Source: Treponema sp.
GTDB lineage: Bacteria > Spirochaetota > Spirochaetia > Treponematales > Breznakiellaceae
Assembly (NCBI GenBank): GCA_031272575.1
Contig: JAISTO010000026.1
Span: forward strand, 1-22,862
Direction: 5' to 3'
DNA: 22,862 bases
Shown here: one piece after another, positions 13,070 to 20,409 of the stretch
Position numbering within the stretch: position 1 is the stretch's first letter
How the letters are laid out: every line of letters starts with the position of its first letter
The notes under the pieces: generated by a model
Told to the model about the DNA's origin: nothing
Databases searched by the model: none
What the model saw: the letters and a program-made list of their open reading frames with translations, nothing else
Translations under genes and position numbers: made by a program

Positions 13070-14308
13070 ATGACAAAACAGGATATTGTGGATGCCGCTT
13101 TTCGGGCCTGGGGGCGCAAATTGTACCTCACGGTGAGCCTGAGCGACGTGGCGGGTGAACTGGGGGTCACCAAGCCCGCGTTATACCGGCATTTCAGAAA
13201 TAAGCAGGCGCTTATGGACGAAATGTACCCCCGCTTCTTCGACACCCACGCGGAGGCTATCCGCGCGGACTTCGAGCGGGCGCGTTCGGCGCTGGACGGG
13301 GGGGGGGGTGGAATGGCGCAGGCCATGCTCACTATGAGCCGGGCGATGGCCGCGTACTACGCGGAGCACATCGATCACCTCGTGTTCGCGATGATGCAGG
13401 TCTACGGCGGCAGCGCCAAGAGCGGCTTCGGGGAGCAGATGTGCGCGCGGGGGGTAGACCTGGGCTGCTTCTTCACCGCGGATAGGGCCGCCGGTGTCTA
13501 CCCGCCCCTCTACCAGTTGGTGATGTCGAGCGTCTTCGTCACGCTGGTCTACTTCCTGGGGGCGAGCCACACGAACGGAACCTGCAAGGCGCGCCTCACG
13601 CCGCTTTCGGAGGAGGCGCTGCAGAGCCTCCTTGCGCGGGTCGAGGGGGTCGTGTCCCGCGGGCTGGGTTTCGCGCGGGAGCGGGTACAGGGCATCGACT
13701 ATGCGCGGCTCGAGGCGGCGGCAGCGGCGCGGGGCCTCGCGGCGGAAGGCGGCCCGCTGATGAAGGCCGTTGCCGAGGCGGTGGGCGAGGCGGGCATCTG
13801 GGAGGCCTCGATGCGGCGGGTCGCCGCGCTCAGCGGGCTCTCGAAGAGCAGCCTCTACGGGCACTTCAAGAGCAAGCGGGATATGCTCCGCCGGCTCTTC
13901 ATGAGCGAGTTCGACCAGATCCTCAAGGCCGCGGGGGAGGCCATCCGCGCAAGCGCCGTCACCGAGGAGCAGGTCTACCTGGGGGTCTTCGCCATAACGG
14001 ATTACTTTCGCGCGCGCCCCGAGATCCTCATCGCCATGGACCGCATTCGATCCCGCCGCATCGACCTGGGCAATTCGAAGCCCCCACGCTTCGACAGCAT
14101 CTTCCAGGGAGTTGATTTATCGACGTGCGGTCAGAAAACTGACCTTTGTTCAGACGAGGTAGACCGCGTCAGCCATTGGGTGCTCTTCCTGATCATCAAC
14201 ACGCTGATGCGGAACCCCGCCGGAAAAAATTTCGCCGCCCTCCCCAACGAGAGCATCCGGACCTTATACCGGTTTATCGCGATGGGGGTGGGAGTAGGTG
14301 GGGAGTAG
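13070..14308 (+). CDS. Double-headed TetR-family regulator of the efflux operon
   Basis: A 412-residue protein with two TetR-type DNA-binding domains in one chain. The first helix-turn-helix is LSDVAGELGVTKPALYRHF (24-42) followed by RNK. The second is MRRVAALSGLSKSSLYGHF (248-266) followed by KSK. Each precedes a helical segment that would be its ligand/dimer domain (about 50-225 and 275-412). A normal TetR protein is about 200 residues and dimerises; this one resembles a covalent dimer or fusion. I chose the ATG at 13070; the frame upstream is promoter and operator. Codons for Gly77-Gly80 form a run of 11 G (13298-13308). The last residues GVGVGGE and the stop are minisatellite sequence. 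It probably represses its own promoter and, by read-through, the downstream efflux genes. Confidence 0.88.
   Translation: MTKQDIVDAAFRAWGRKLYLTVSLSDVAGELGVTKPALYRHFRNKQALMDEMYPRFFDTHAEAIRADFERARSALDGGGGGMAQAMLTMSRAMAAYYAEHIDHLVFAMMQVYGGSAKSGFGEQMCARGVDLGCFFTADRAAGVYPPLYQLVMSSVFVTLVYFLGASHTNGTCKARLTPLSEEALQSLLARVEGVVSRGLGFARERVQGIDYARLEAAAAARGLAAEGGPLMKAVAEAVGEAGIWEASMRRVAALSGLSKSSLYGHFKSKRDMLRRLFMSEFDQILKAAGEAIRASAVTEEQVYLGVFAITDYFRARPEILIAMDRIRSRRIDLGNSKPPRFDSIFQGVDLSTCGQKTDLCSDEVDRVSHWVLFLIINTLMRNPAGKNFAALPNESIRTLYRFIAMGVGVGGE
13298..13308 (+). repeat. Homopolymer run of 11 G in the regulator gene
   Basis: Eleven consecutive G between GAC and T encode four glycines within the linker after the first TetR domain. 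Loss or gain of one G would frameshift the protein about residue 80, removing the second TetR domain. Confidence 0.9.
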
Positions 14309-14350
14309 GGAGTAGGGTGGGGAGTAGGGAATGGGGAGTAGGGAGTAGGG
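14286..14350 (+). repeat. GGGAGTAG-type minisatellite, array 1
   Basis: About six imperfect copies of GGGGAGTAGGGAGTAGGG-like sequence start inside the last codons of the regulator gene, provide its TAG stop at 14306-14308, and continue into the intergenic DNA. The many three- and four-base G-runs could form G-quadruplexes on this strand. Confidence 0.85.
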
Positions 14351-14430
14351 TGCGCAGTTTGAAAATTTTTCGTAGTACTACTATGCATATCGGTAGTATA
14401 TGAGACTTTCAAATCAAGCACCCTACTCCC
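14341..14430. repeat. Fold-back element between the regulator and the channel gene
   Basis: GGGAGTAGGGTGC (14341-14353) pairs perfectly with GCACCCTACTCCC (14418-14430). Inside it TTTGAAA (14358-14364) pairs with TTTCAAA (14407-14413), and TACTAC (14376-14381) with GTAGTA (14393-14398). The whole can fold as a long interrupted hairpin in DNA or RNA. Confidence 0.75.
14359..14387 (+). promoter_or_regulatory. Weak candidate promoter for the TolC-like gene
   Basis: TTGAAA (14359-14364), a 17-bp spacer and TATGCA (14382-14387). The -10 match is poor and the boxes lie within the fold-back element, so this is tentative. No copy of the regulator's own operator sequence is found here. Confidence 0.25.
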
Positions 14431-14467
14431 CACTAGCCACTCCCTACTCCCCAAGAACCCCACTCCC
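14418..14467 (-). repeat. GGGAGTAG-type minisatellite, inverted copies
   Basis: Several CCCTACTCCCC and CACTCCCC units lie just before the Shine-Dalgarno of the channel gene. They are the reverse complement of array 1 and allow the two arrays to pair across the intergenic region. Confidence 0.8.
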
Positions 14468-14484
14468 CAACAAAAAGGAGTAAC

Positions 14485-15909
14485 ATGAAACGGGAAAACT
14501 TTTTTCGCTTGCCGCGCTTGTCAGCGCTGGTGGTCTTGCTGTGCATAGCGCCGGCTTCGGCGCGGGCGGCGGACGAGGCCCCTCCGGTCATTACCGTCGA
14601 GAGGGCCGTTGAGTTGGCCATAAAGAACAACCTCAGCCTCGAGGCGGAAAGTGTCAGCCTCGACACCAAAAAGCGCAAGTCGGATCTCGTGTGGAATCAA
14701 TTCCTGCCGGATCTGACGGTGCAGGGCACGGTGAACAACAACCCGTATGCGGAGCAGAGTTCCGCGCTGGTACCGGATCCGACGAGCGTGGCGCTGCCGG
14801 GGATGTCCATATACGATCGCGTCATGCTGTATTCTTACGACGAGCCGAAGTGGCTCTTCAACGCGAATGTGCAGGCGAGTCTCGCGATCAGTTTTGCGCT
14901 GATCCATGGCATACGCAGTATACACCTCGACTACCAGGCCGGCCTGGTCACCATGCAGAAGGTGCGGATACAGACGGAGCGGGACGTACGCAAACTGTAC
15001 TGCCAGATGCTGGCGCTCGAGCAGACGGTCGCGCTGCAAAGGGAGTCGCTCGAGATGGCGGAGCGGCGTTACCGCATGGCCGAGGCGAACTACCGGGCCG
15101 GGCTTGCGCCGCGCCTCAATATGCTGCAGGCGCAGGTCGCGGTCGAAACCGCGAAGCCTTCGCTGCGCGAGATGGAAAACAACTTCGCGCTCTTAAAGTC
15201 ACGTTTCGCCATGATGCTCGGTATGCCCTTCGACAGCGCGTTCAATTTGTCACCCCTGCCGGACGCGGATATGACCATCAATCTTGATCTGGCAGACCTT
15301 ATCAAAAAGGCCGCGCAGGGGAGCATAGAGATTTTGGAACTGAAGGCGAAGATACTCACCCTGGAAACGCAGAAAAAAGCGCAGGCCCTCCAGTTGTATA
15401 CGCCGGCCCTCGTCTTCGCGTGGAATATGTCACCCACCTTCGTCCTTGAACCAAAGGGGGACGAGTGGATAGACTCCGGGTCTTTTTCGATTACGCTGCG
15501 GCTGGGCGTGAACGGTCTCTTCCCCTTTACGAAGGAGGGGCAGGGGCTGAAGGACACGGCCAACGGGGTGCGCTCCATGTCCATTGGGCTTACCCAGTTG
15601 ATCCAGGGGACCGAAGTGAGCATTTACAACACGGTGCTCGCGCTTGGGAAAACGCAGGAGAGCGCGGAGGCGCAGCGGCAGACGGTAGAACTGGCCGAGA
15701 CCGCCTACCGTCTTTCCGAGGACGCCTACCGCGCGGGCCTCCAGGATTTTCTTCAAGTGCGTGACGCCGCGCTCCAACTGAGCCAGGCGAAACTGCAATT
15801 GCTCAGTTCACAGTTTGAATATATGCAGGGCCTTATTGACCTTGAGTATAGTATCGGGGTGCCGTTTGGGACTCTGAGTGGAAAGCAGGAAGTAGGGAGT
15901 GGGGAGTAG
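14485..15909 (+). CDS. TolC-like outer-membrane efflux channel
   Basis: A 474-residue protein of the outer membrane efflux protein (OEP) family. The signal peptide runs to about residue 28 (ALVVLLCIAPASARA, cut before ADEAP). The mature start ITVERAVELAIKNNLSLEAE is characteristic of the first OEP repeat. Long helices with coiled-coil character occupy about 155-235, including MAEANYRAGLAPRLNMLQAQVAVE. The second repeat ends with ETAYRLSEDAYRAGLQDFLQVRDAALQLSQAKLQLLSSQFEYM. Trimers of this family form the exit duct for RND pumps. AAGGAG (14475-14480) precedes the ATG. The last residues EVGSGE and the TAG stop are encoded by minisatellite DNA, as in the regulator gene upstream. It is followed by the adaptor and pump genes, so it is the channel of this efflux system. 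Confidence 0.93.
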   Translation: MKRENFFRLPRLSALVVLLCIAPASARAADEAPPVITVERAVELAIKNNLSLEAESVSLDTKKRKSDLVWNQFLPDLTVQGTVNNNPYAEQSSALVPDPTSVALPGMSIYDRVMLYSYDEPKWLFNANVQASLAISFALIHGIRSIHLDYQAGLVTMQKVRIQTERDVRKLYCQMLALEQTVALQRESLEMAERRYRMAEANYRAGLAPRLNMLQAQVAVETAKPSLREMENNFALLKSRFAMMLGMPFDSAFNLSPLPDADMTINLDLADLIKKAAQGSIEILELKAKILTLETQKKAQALQLYTPALVFAWNMSPTFVLEPKGDEWIDSGSFSITLRLGVNGLFPFTKEGQGLKDTANGVRSMSIGLTQLIQGTEVSIYNTVLALGKTQESAEAQRQTVELAETAYRLSEDAYRAGLQDFLQVRDAALQLSQAKLQLLSSQFEYMQGLIDLEYSIGVPFGTLSGKQEVGSGE

Positions 15910-15918
15910 GGAGTAGGG
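15886..15918 (+). repeat. GGGAGTAG-type minisatellite, array 2
   Basis: Three copies of GTAGGGAGTGGGGAGTAGGG-like sequence cover the last codons and stop of the TolC-like gene and run into the intergenic DNA, where AGGGT-CTT-ACCCT forms a small hairpin (15914-15926). Confidence 0.8.
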
Positions 15919-15957
15919 TCTTACCCTCCCCCCCAATCCCCCCCAAAAGGAGTTGTT

Positions 15958-16920
15958 ATGATGAAAAAAAGGCATTTATTCCCGCTGGCGGCGGTTGCTG
16001 CCGCGTTCCTGGCGTTCGCTTGCGGGAACAAGGAAAACGATGCGGCGGATAGCGCCGCGGGGGGCGGGGAGCCCGAGGCGCCCCTCTTCGCGGTTAACAC
16101 CTCTACCGCGGCGAAGGGGCTTATTCGCGACTACCTCGCGCTCTCCGGCGATATCGTCGCCGCGTCCACGGTGGACGCGTATCCGGAGGCCGCGGGTAAG
16201 GTGACGCGGCTCTATGTGAGCATTGGGAGCAGGGTCAGCCGGGGGCAGGCGCTCGCGGCGATCGACCCGTCGCGGCCCGGCATGGAGTACGAGGCCTACA
16301 TACTCCGCGCGCCGGTCGCCGGCACGATCGTGGCGCTGCCCGCGCAGATCGGCATGACGCTGAGTCAGGCAGCGCCGGCGGCCCGCATTGCCGCGGGCAC
16401 CGGCGCCGATACCGCGCTTGAGATCAAGCTGTATGTGGCAGAGCGTTTCCTCTCGCGGGTCAGGCAGGAGCAGACCTGCGAGATCCTGCTGGATGCGTAT
16501 CCGGGGGAGGTCTTTCGCGGCACGGTGGCGAAGACGAGCCCCATCGTGGACCCGGCCTCCCGCACCATGGAGACGACGGTGAGCATAGGGAGCAGCGGCG
16601 GGAGGCTGAAGCCGGGTATGTTCGCCAAGGTGAAGATCATCACGGAGCGGAAGGAGGGGGTCGTGAAGATACCGGACAGCGCGATAGTGCGCCGCTTCGG
16701 GGAAGAGTACGTCTTCGCGGCCGTGCCGGACGAGGCCCGCGAGGGCGGCTTCGTCGCCCGTAAGCGGCTGCTCCGCACCGGTATCCTTATCGACGGGATT
16801 CAGGAGGTGGAAGAGGGCCTCGCCCCGGGCGAGGAGTTTGTGGTGCGGGGTCAGACCCTGCTGAGCGACGGGTCCCGCATCAACATAGTGGATCGCGTGG
16901 CGCCCCTGGCGGAACATTAA
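15958..16920 (+). CDS. RND efflux periplasmic adaptor lipoprotein, without alpha-hairpin
   Basis: A 320-residue membrane fusion protein. The signal peptide ends in LAFAC (Cys22), a relaxed spirochaetal lipobox, so it should be lipid-anchored in the inner membrane. The two lipoyl half-motifs are YPEAAGKVTRLYVSIGSRVSRGQALAAID (75-103, with G-x-V-x-x-G pattern) and ILRAPVAGTIVALPAQIGMTL (115-135). Only about ten residues join them, whereas most adaptors have a 60-100-residue alpha-helical hairpin there that reaches the TolC channel. A beta-barrel domain (about 153-228, with LKPGMFAKVKI) and a membrane-proximal domain follow. The Borrelia adaptor BesA is known to lack the hairpin as well. AAAGGAG precedes the ATG; a second ATG follows directly. 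It lies 13 bp before the pump gene. Confidence 0.93.
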   Translation: MMKKRHLFPLAAVAAAFLAFACGNKENDAADSAAGGGEPEAPLFAVNTSTAAKGLIRDYLALSGDIVAASTVDAYPEAAGKVTRLYVSIGSRVSRGQALAAIDPSRPGMEYEAYILRAPVAGTIVALPAQIGMTLSQAAPAARIAAGTGADTALEIKLYVAERFLSRVRQEQTCEILLDAYPGEVFRGTVAKTSPIVDPASRTMETTVSIGSSGGRLKPGMFAKVKIITERKEGVVKIPDSAIVRRFGEEYVFAAVPDEAREGGFVARKRLLRTGILIDGIQEVEEGLAPGEEFVVRGQTLLSDGSRINIVDRVAPLAEH

Positions 16921-16933
16921 AGGAGTCGGAACC

Positions 16934-19900
16934 ATGAGTTTAGCGAAATCGATAGTCAACCGGCCCACCACGGTGCTTATCATTTTTATTCTGCTGGTGC
17001 TGATGGGACTGTTTGCGTTTATCAAACTGCCCATCGATCTGATACCGGAGGTCAACCCGCCCTACCTGGTGGTGTACACCACCTACACCGGCGCGGGCCC
17101 GGAGGAGGTGGAGCGCACGGTCACCCGCACGATGGAGGCCGCGCTCACGAGCGTGTCGAGTCTCGAGAAGGTGAGCTCTACGTCATCGAAGGGCACGAGC
17201 ATGGTGATCATGGAATTCACCTACGGCACTGACCTTGCGGACGCAAGCAACTCGGTGAGGGACGCGCTCGAGCGGATAAGGAATTACCTGCCCACGGGCG
17301 CGGACACGCCGATGATCTTCAAGATGGACCCCGCGATGATACCGATCATGGGGCTTATGGTGACGGGCAACCGTACGCCGGAGGAACTGCGCCAGATCGC
17401 GGAGGACACGATAGTCCCCCGCATCGAGCAGACGCCCGGGGTGGCCACCGCCTCCGTGAACGGGGGCCGCGAGAAGATCATCCGCGTGGAGATACCGCAG
17501 ACGCGCCTCGAGGCGTACGGCCTCACGGTGACGCAGATCCAGCAGATGCTTGCAGCGCAGAACGTGCAGGTGGCGGCCGGCTCGATCACGGAGAACGGGC
17601 TGTCCTACCTGCTCACGACCATGGGCGAGTACTCGTCCCTCGACCAGATCCGTAACACGGTGATCTCGTACAAGGGGGGGGGGTATGTTTCCGGCGTCGT
17701 GGAGCAGCCGCGCTCGATTTTTCTGCGGGACATTGCCAACGTCTTCGAGGGCTACGAGGAAGAGACGAGCGCCGTTTTCGTGAACGGGCAGACCGCGGTG
17801 ATGCTGCAGGTGCAGAAGCAGAGCGGCAAAAACTCCGTGCAGACCGCGAAAGATTTACGCGAGCGCCTCGTCCGCATTGCGCGGGAACTGCCGCAGGACA
17901 TGAAGATCACCGAACTGTTCAACACGACCGATCAGATCGAAAACTCGATCAATCAGGTAGGATCCTCCGCGCTTTCCGGCGCGCTCCTCGCGGTGATCAT
18001 CCTCTTCATCTTTTTGCGCTCGATTAAACCCACGCTGATCATCGGGATAAGCATACCGGTGTCATTAGTGGTGACCATCATGTTCATGTACTTCTGCGGC
18101 CTCACGCTGAACCTGATGACCCTGGCGGGCCTTATCCTGGGGGTCGGTATGCTCGTGGATAACTCGGTCGTCATTCTGGAAAACATTTACCACTACCGCG
18201 AGAAGGGCGCCAAGTTGAAATCCGCGTCCGTCCTCGGCACCACCGAAATGCTCATCGCCATTGCGGCCTCGACTCTCACGACGATCTGCGTCTTCGCGCC
18301 GCTCGTGATGTTTCAGAGTACGCTCGGCATGGCCGGCGAAATGTTCGCGGGGCTGGCCTTCACCGTCGTGTTCTCGCTCAGCGCGTCCCTGCTCGTCGCG
18401 GTCTTCCTGGTGCCGGTACTGTCGAGTCACTACCTGCCGCTCGTGACGCGCAAGCAGAAGCCGCTGCACGGCCCCCTCGCGGCAATCGACCGGCTCTTCG
18501 AAAGATTTTTCGCCTGGCTCGACAACCTCTACCGCCGGGCGGTGCGCCGTGTGCTGCGTCACAAGGTCACCGTCATTTTGATACTGCTGGGGCTCTTCAT
18601 CGGGAGCATCGTTTTAATTCCGCTCAAGATCGGCTGGGTCTTCATGCCGAATCAGGAGGCGGATAGCGTGAGCGTCAATGTCACCCTGCCCATGGGAACG
18701 CCGCTCGAGGAAACCGAAGCGACACTGCGCCAGCTTCAGGGCATCGTGGAAAAAGAAGTGCAGGGCTACGAGCGCATCGTACTCAACGCGGGGGGGGGAG
18801 GGTTCATGAGCAGCGGGAACAGTTACACCGGCTCGCTCAGAATCAACCTGCCTGAATACGGCAAGCGCATCGACAACGCGGAGACGATCAAAACAAAACT
18901 GCGCGCGCACTTCAACGAGTTCCCCGGGGTTACCATCGCGTTCAGCAGCGGGGGTATGATGATGGGCAGCAGCAATCCGGTGGACATCGTCCTGCGCACG
19001 GATGATCTGGTGAAAGGCAAGGCGACCGCGGAAAAAATCGTCGAATTGCTGAAGACGCAGCTGCCGGAGGTCACGGAGCCGCAGGTGGACCTGAAGGATG
19101 GGCTCCCGCAGATCGAGGTGCACCTCGACCGCGAGCGCATTTACGCGCTGGGCCTGAACACGTACACGATCGGCAACGAGATCAAGGCCGCGGTGGACGG
19201 CATTACCGCGACGCGCTACAAGGAGGCGGGCAAGGATTACGATGTCATCCTGATTCTCGCGGAGGCTGACCGGAGCAGCAAGCCCGCGCTCGATCACATT
19301 TTCGTGAACAGCCAGATTGCCGGCAGGGTGCCGCTCTCCAGTTTCGCGCGCTATGTGGAAGGCACCGGCCCCATGACGATCAGCCGCGAAAACCAGAGCC
19401 GCGTGATCCATGTGACCGCCGGGGTCAAGGCCGGGACCAGAAGCAACGAGATCGAGGACAAGGTGCGCGCGCTCATAACGCGGGAGATCCCCTCGGAGGA
19501 TGATCTTATCATTGAGTACGCCGGGGACAATTCAGAAATGATGAAGATGATGGGCAACTTCGCGTTGATCTTAATCGTCGCCGCGGCGCTCGTGTTCGGC
19601 ATCATGGCGAGCCTCTTCGAAAGTTTCCGCGACCCGTTCATCGTCATCTTTACGATCCCCCTGAGTGTCATCGGCATCGTCGCGATCTATCTGATCACCG
19701 GTGAGCCGTTCAACATCCTCACCGCGGTGGGGCTGCTCGTGCTCATGGGCGTCATCGTGAATAACGGCATCGTGCTCGTGGATTACACGAACCTGCTCCG
19801 CAAGCGGGGCTACGGCCTTATCGACGCGTGCGTCGAGGCCGCGGGCAACCGCCTGCGCCCCATCCTCATGACCACCCTCACGACTATCCTGGGCCTGGTG

Positions 19901-20113
19901 CCGATGGCGTTCTTCCCGGGCGAAGGCTCCGAGTTCGTGTCGCCCATCGGCAAGACCGTGCTGGGCGGCCTCTCGTTCGGCACCCTTATGACGCTCTTCC
20001 TTATGCCGACCATCTACGCGGTCTTCAACAAGCACTCGGCAGAACGCGAGGCCCGCGCCGAAGCCCGTCGTGAGCGGATCGCGCTTGGCCTGAAGAAAAA
20101 CCAGCAGGCTTAA
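16934..20113 (+). CDS. RND efflux permease (HAE1-like inner-membrane pump)
   Basis: A 1059-residue RND transporter with the usual plan: TM1 near residues 10-32, a large periplasmic porter loop, TM2-TM6 (about 340-500), TM7 near 550, a second periplasmic loop and TM8-TM12 (about 880-1030). Such pumps exchange protons for drugs, detergents or lipids. The TM4 relay reads GMLVDNSVVILENI, with Asp409 at the position of AcrB Asp407 and Asn410 replacing Asp408. TM10 reads VIVNNGIVLVDY, with Asn943 where AcrB has Lys940, and Asp950 a few residues on. Runs of 10 G (17674-17683) and 9 G (18790-18798) lie in the two periplasmic loops. AAGGAGT precedes the ATG. Substrate unknown; the HAE1-like call rests on overall sequence character. 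Confidence 0.94.
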   Translation: MSLAKSIVNRPTTVLIIFILLVLMGLFAFIKLPIDLIPEVNPPYLVVYTTYTGAGPEEVERTVTRTMEAALTSVSSLEKVSSTSSKGTSMVIMEFTYGTDLADASNSVRDALERIRNYLPTGADTPMIFKMDPAMIPIMGLMVTGNRTPEELRQIAEDTIVPRIEQTPGVATASVNGGREKIIRVEIPQTRLEAYGLTVTQIQQMLAAQNVQVAAGSITENGLSYLLTTMGEYSSLDQIRNTVISYKGGGYVSGVVEQPRSIFLRDIANVFEGYEEETSAVFVNGQTAVMLQVQKQSGKNSVQTAKDLRERLVRIARELPQDMKITELFNTTDQIENSINQVGSSALSGALLAVIILFIFLRSIKPTLIIGISIPVSLVVTIMFMYFCGLTLNLMTLAGLILGVGMLVDNSVVILENIYHYREKGAKLKSASVLGTTEMLIAIAASTLTTICVFAPLVMFQSTLGMAGEMFAGLAFTVVFSLSASLLVAVFLVPVLSSHYLPLVTRKQKPLHGPLAAIDRLFERFFAWLDNLYRRAVRRVLRHKVTVILILLGLFIGSIVLIPLKIGWVFMPNQEADSVSVNVTLPMGTPLEETEATLRQLQGIVEKEVQGYERIVLNAGGGGFMSSGNSYTGSLRINLPEYGKRIDNAETIKTKLRAHFNEFPGVTIAFSSGGMMMGSSNPVDIVLRTDDLVKGKATAEKIVELLKTQLPEVTEPQVDLKDGLPQIEVHLDRERIYALGLNTYTIGNEIKAAVDGITATRYKEAGKDYDVILILAEADRSSKPALDHIFVNSQIAGRVPLSSFARYVEGTGPMTISRENQSRVIHVTAGVKAGTRSNEIEDKVRALITREIPSEDDLIIEYAGDNSEMMKMMGNFALILIVAAALVFGIMASLFESFRDPFIVIFTIPLSVIGIVAIYLITGEPFNILTAVGLLVLMGVIVNNGIVLVDYTNLLRKRGYGLIDACVEAAGNRLRPILMTTLTTILGLVPMAFFPGEGSEFVSPIGKTVLGGLSFGTLMTLFLMPTIYAVFNKHSAEREARAEARRERIALGLKKNQQA
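17674..17683 (+). repeat. Homopolymer run of 10 G in the pump gene
   Basis: Ten G spanning the end of a Lys codon and three Gly codons in the first periplasmic loop (SYKGGGYVSG). Slippage here would truncate the pump before TM2. Confidence 0.9.
18790..18798 (+). repeat. Homopolymer run of 9 G in the pump gene
   Basis: Nine G spanning an Ala codon and a poly-Gly stretch (LNAGGGGFMSSG) in the second periplasmic loop. Slippage would remove the second transmembrane half. Confidence 0.9.
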
Positions 20114-20125
20114 AAAGGAGGCACT

Positions 20126-20398
20126 ATGCTGCGCATTGAAATTATCGCCAACCACTCGGTAGAGGAAAATATCCTGGACGCGCTGAAGGACGCGGGGGCG
20201 GCGAAGTACTATACCAAATACCCCAATATCATCGGGGTGGGGTCCGCGGGCCCGCGCATGGGGGACTCGATCTGGCCTGAGTCAAACTTCGCGCTCGTTG
20301 TGTGGTGCGAGGAGGACGAGGCCCGCCGCATCGAGGAGGCGGTCGAGGGGGTAAAGCGCCAGTTCCCCGACGAGGGGATTAAGGTGTTCGGGCTGTAG
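20126..20398 (+). CDS. Small PII-like (ferredoxin-fold) protein linked to the RND pump
   Basis: A 90-residue protein with an alternating strand-helix pattern, LRIEIIANHSVEENILDALKDAGA then FALVVWCEEDEARRIEEAVEGVKRQF and IKVFGL, as in the PII/PII-like superfamily. The central loop YYTKYPNIIGVGSAGPRMGDSIWPESN (about 28-54) is where PII proteins carry their T-loop. Family knowledge: PII-like trimers bind small effectors, and some PII-like families are encoded next to RND metal or drug pumps. Strong AAGGAGG lies before the ATG, 12 bp after the pump stop, so it is co-transcribed and possibly well expressed. It may sense a metabolite or metal and modulate the pump (inference). It resembles the family annotated as PG0823-like; identity by eye only. 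Confidence 0.72.
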   Translation: MLRIEIIANHSVEENILDALKDAGAAKYYTKYPNIIGVGSAGPRMGDSIWPESNFALVVWCEEDEARRIEEAVEGVKRQFPDEGIKVFGL

Positions 20399-20409
20399 GG
20401 GGGGAGGGG

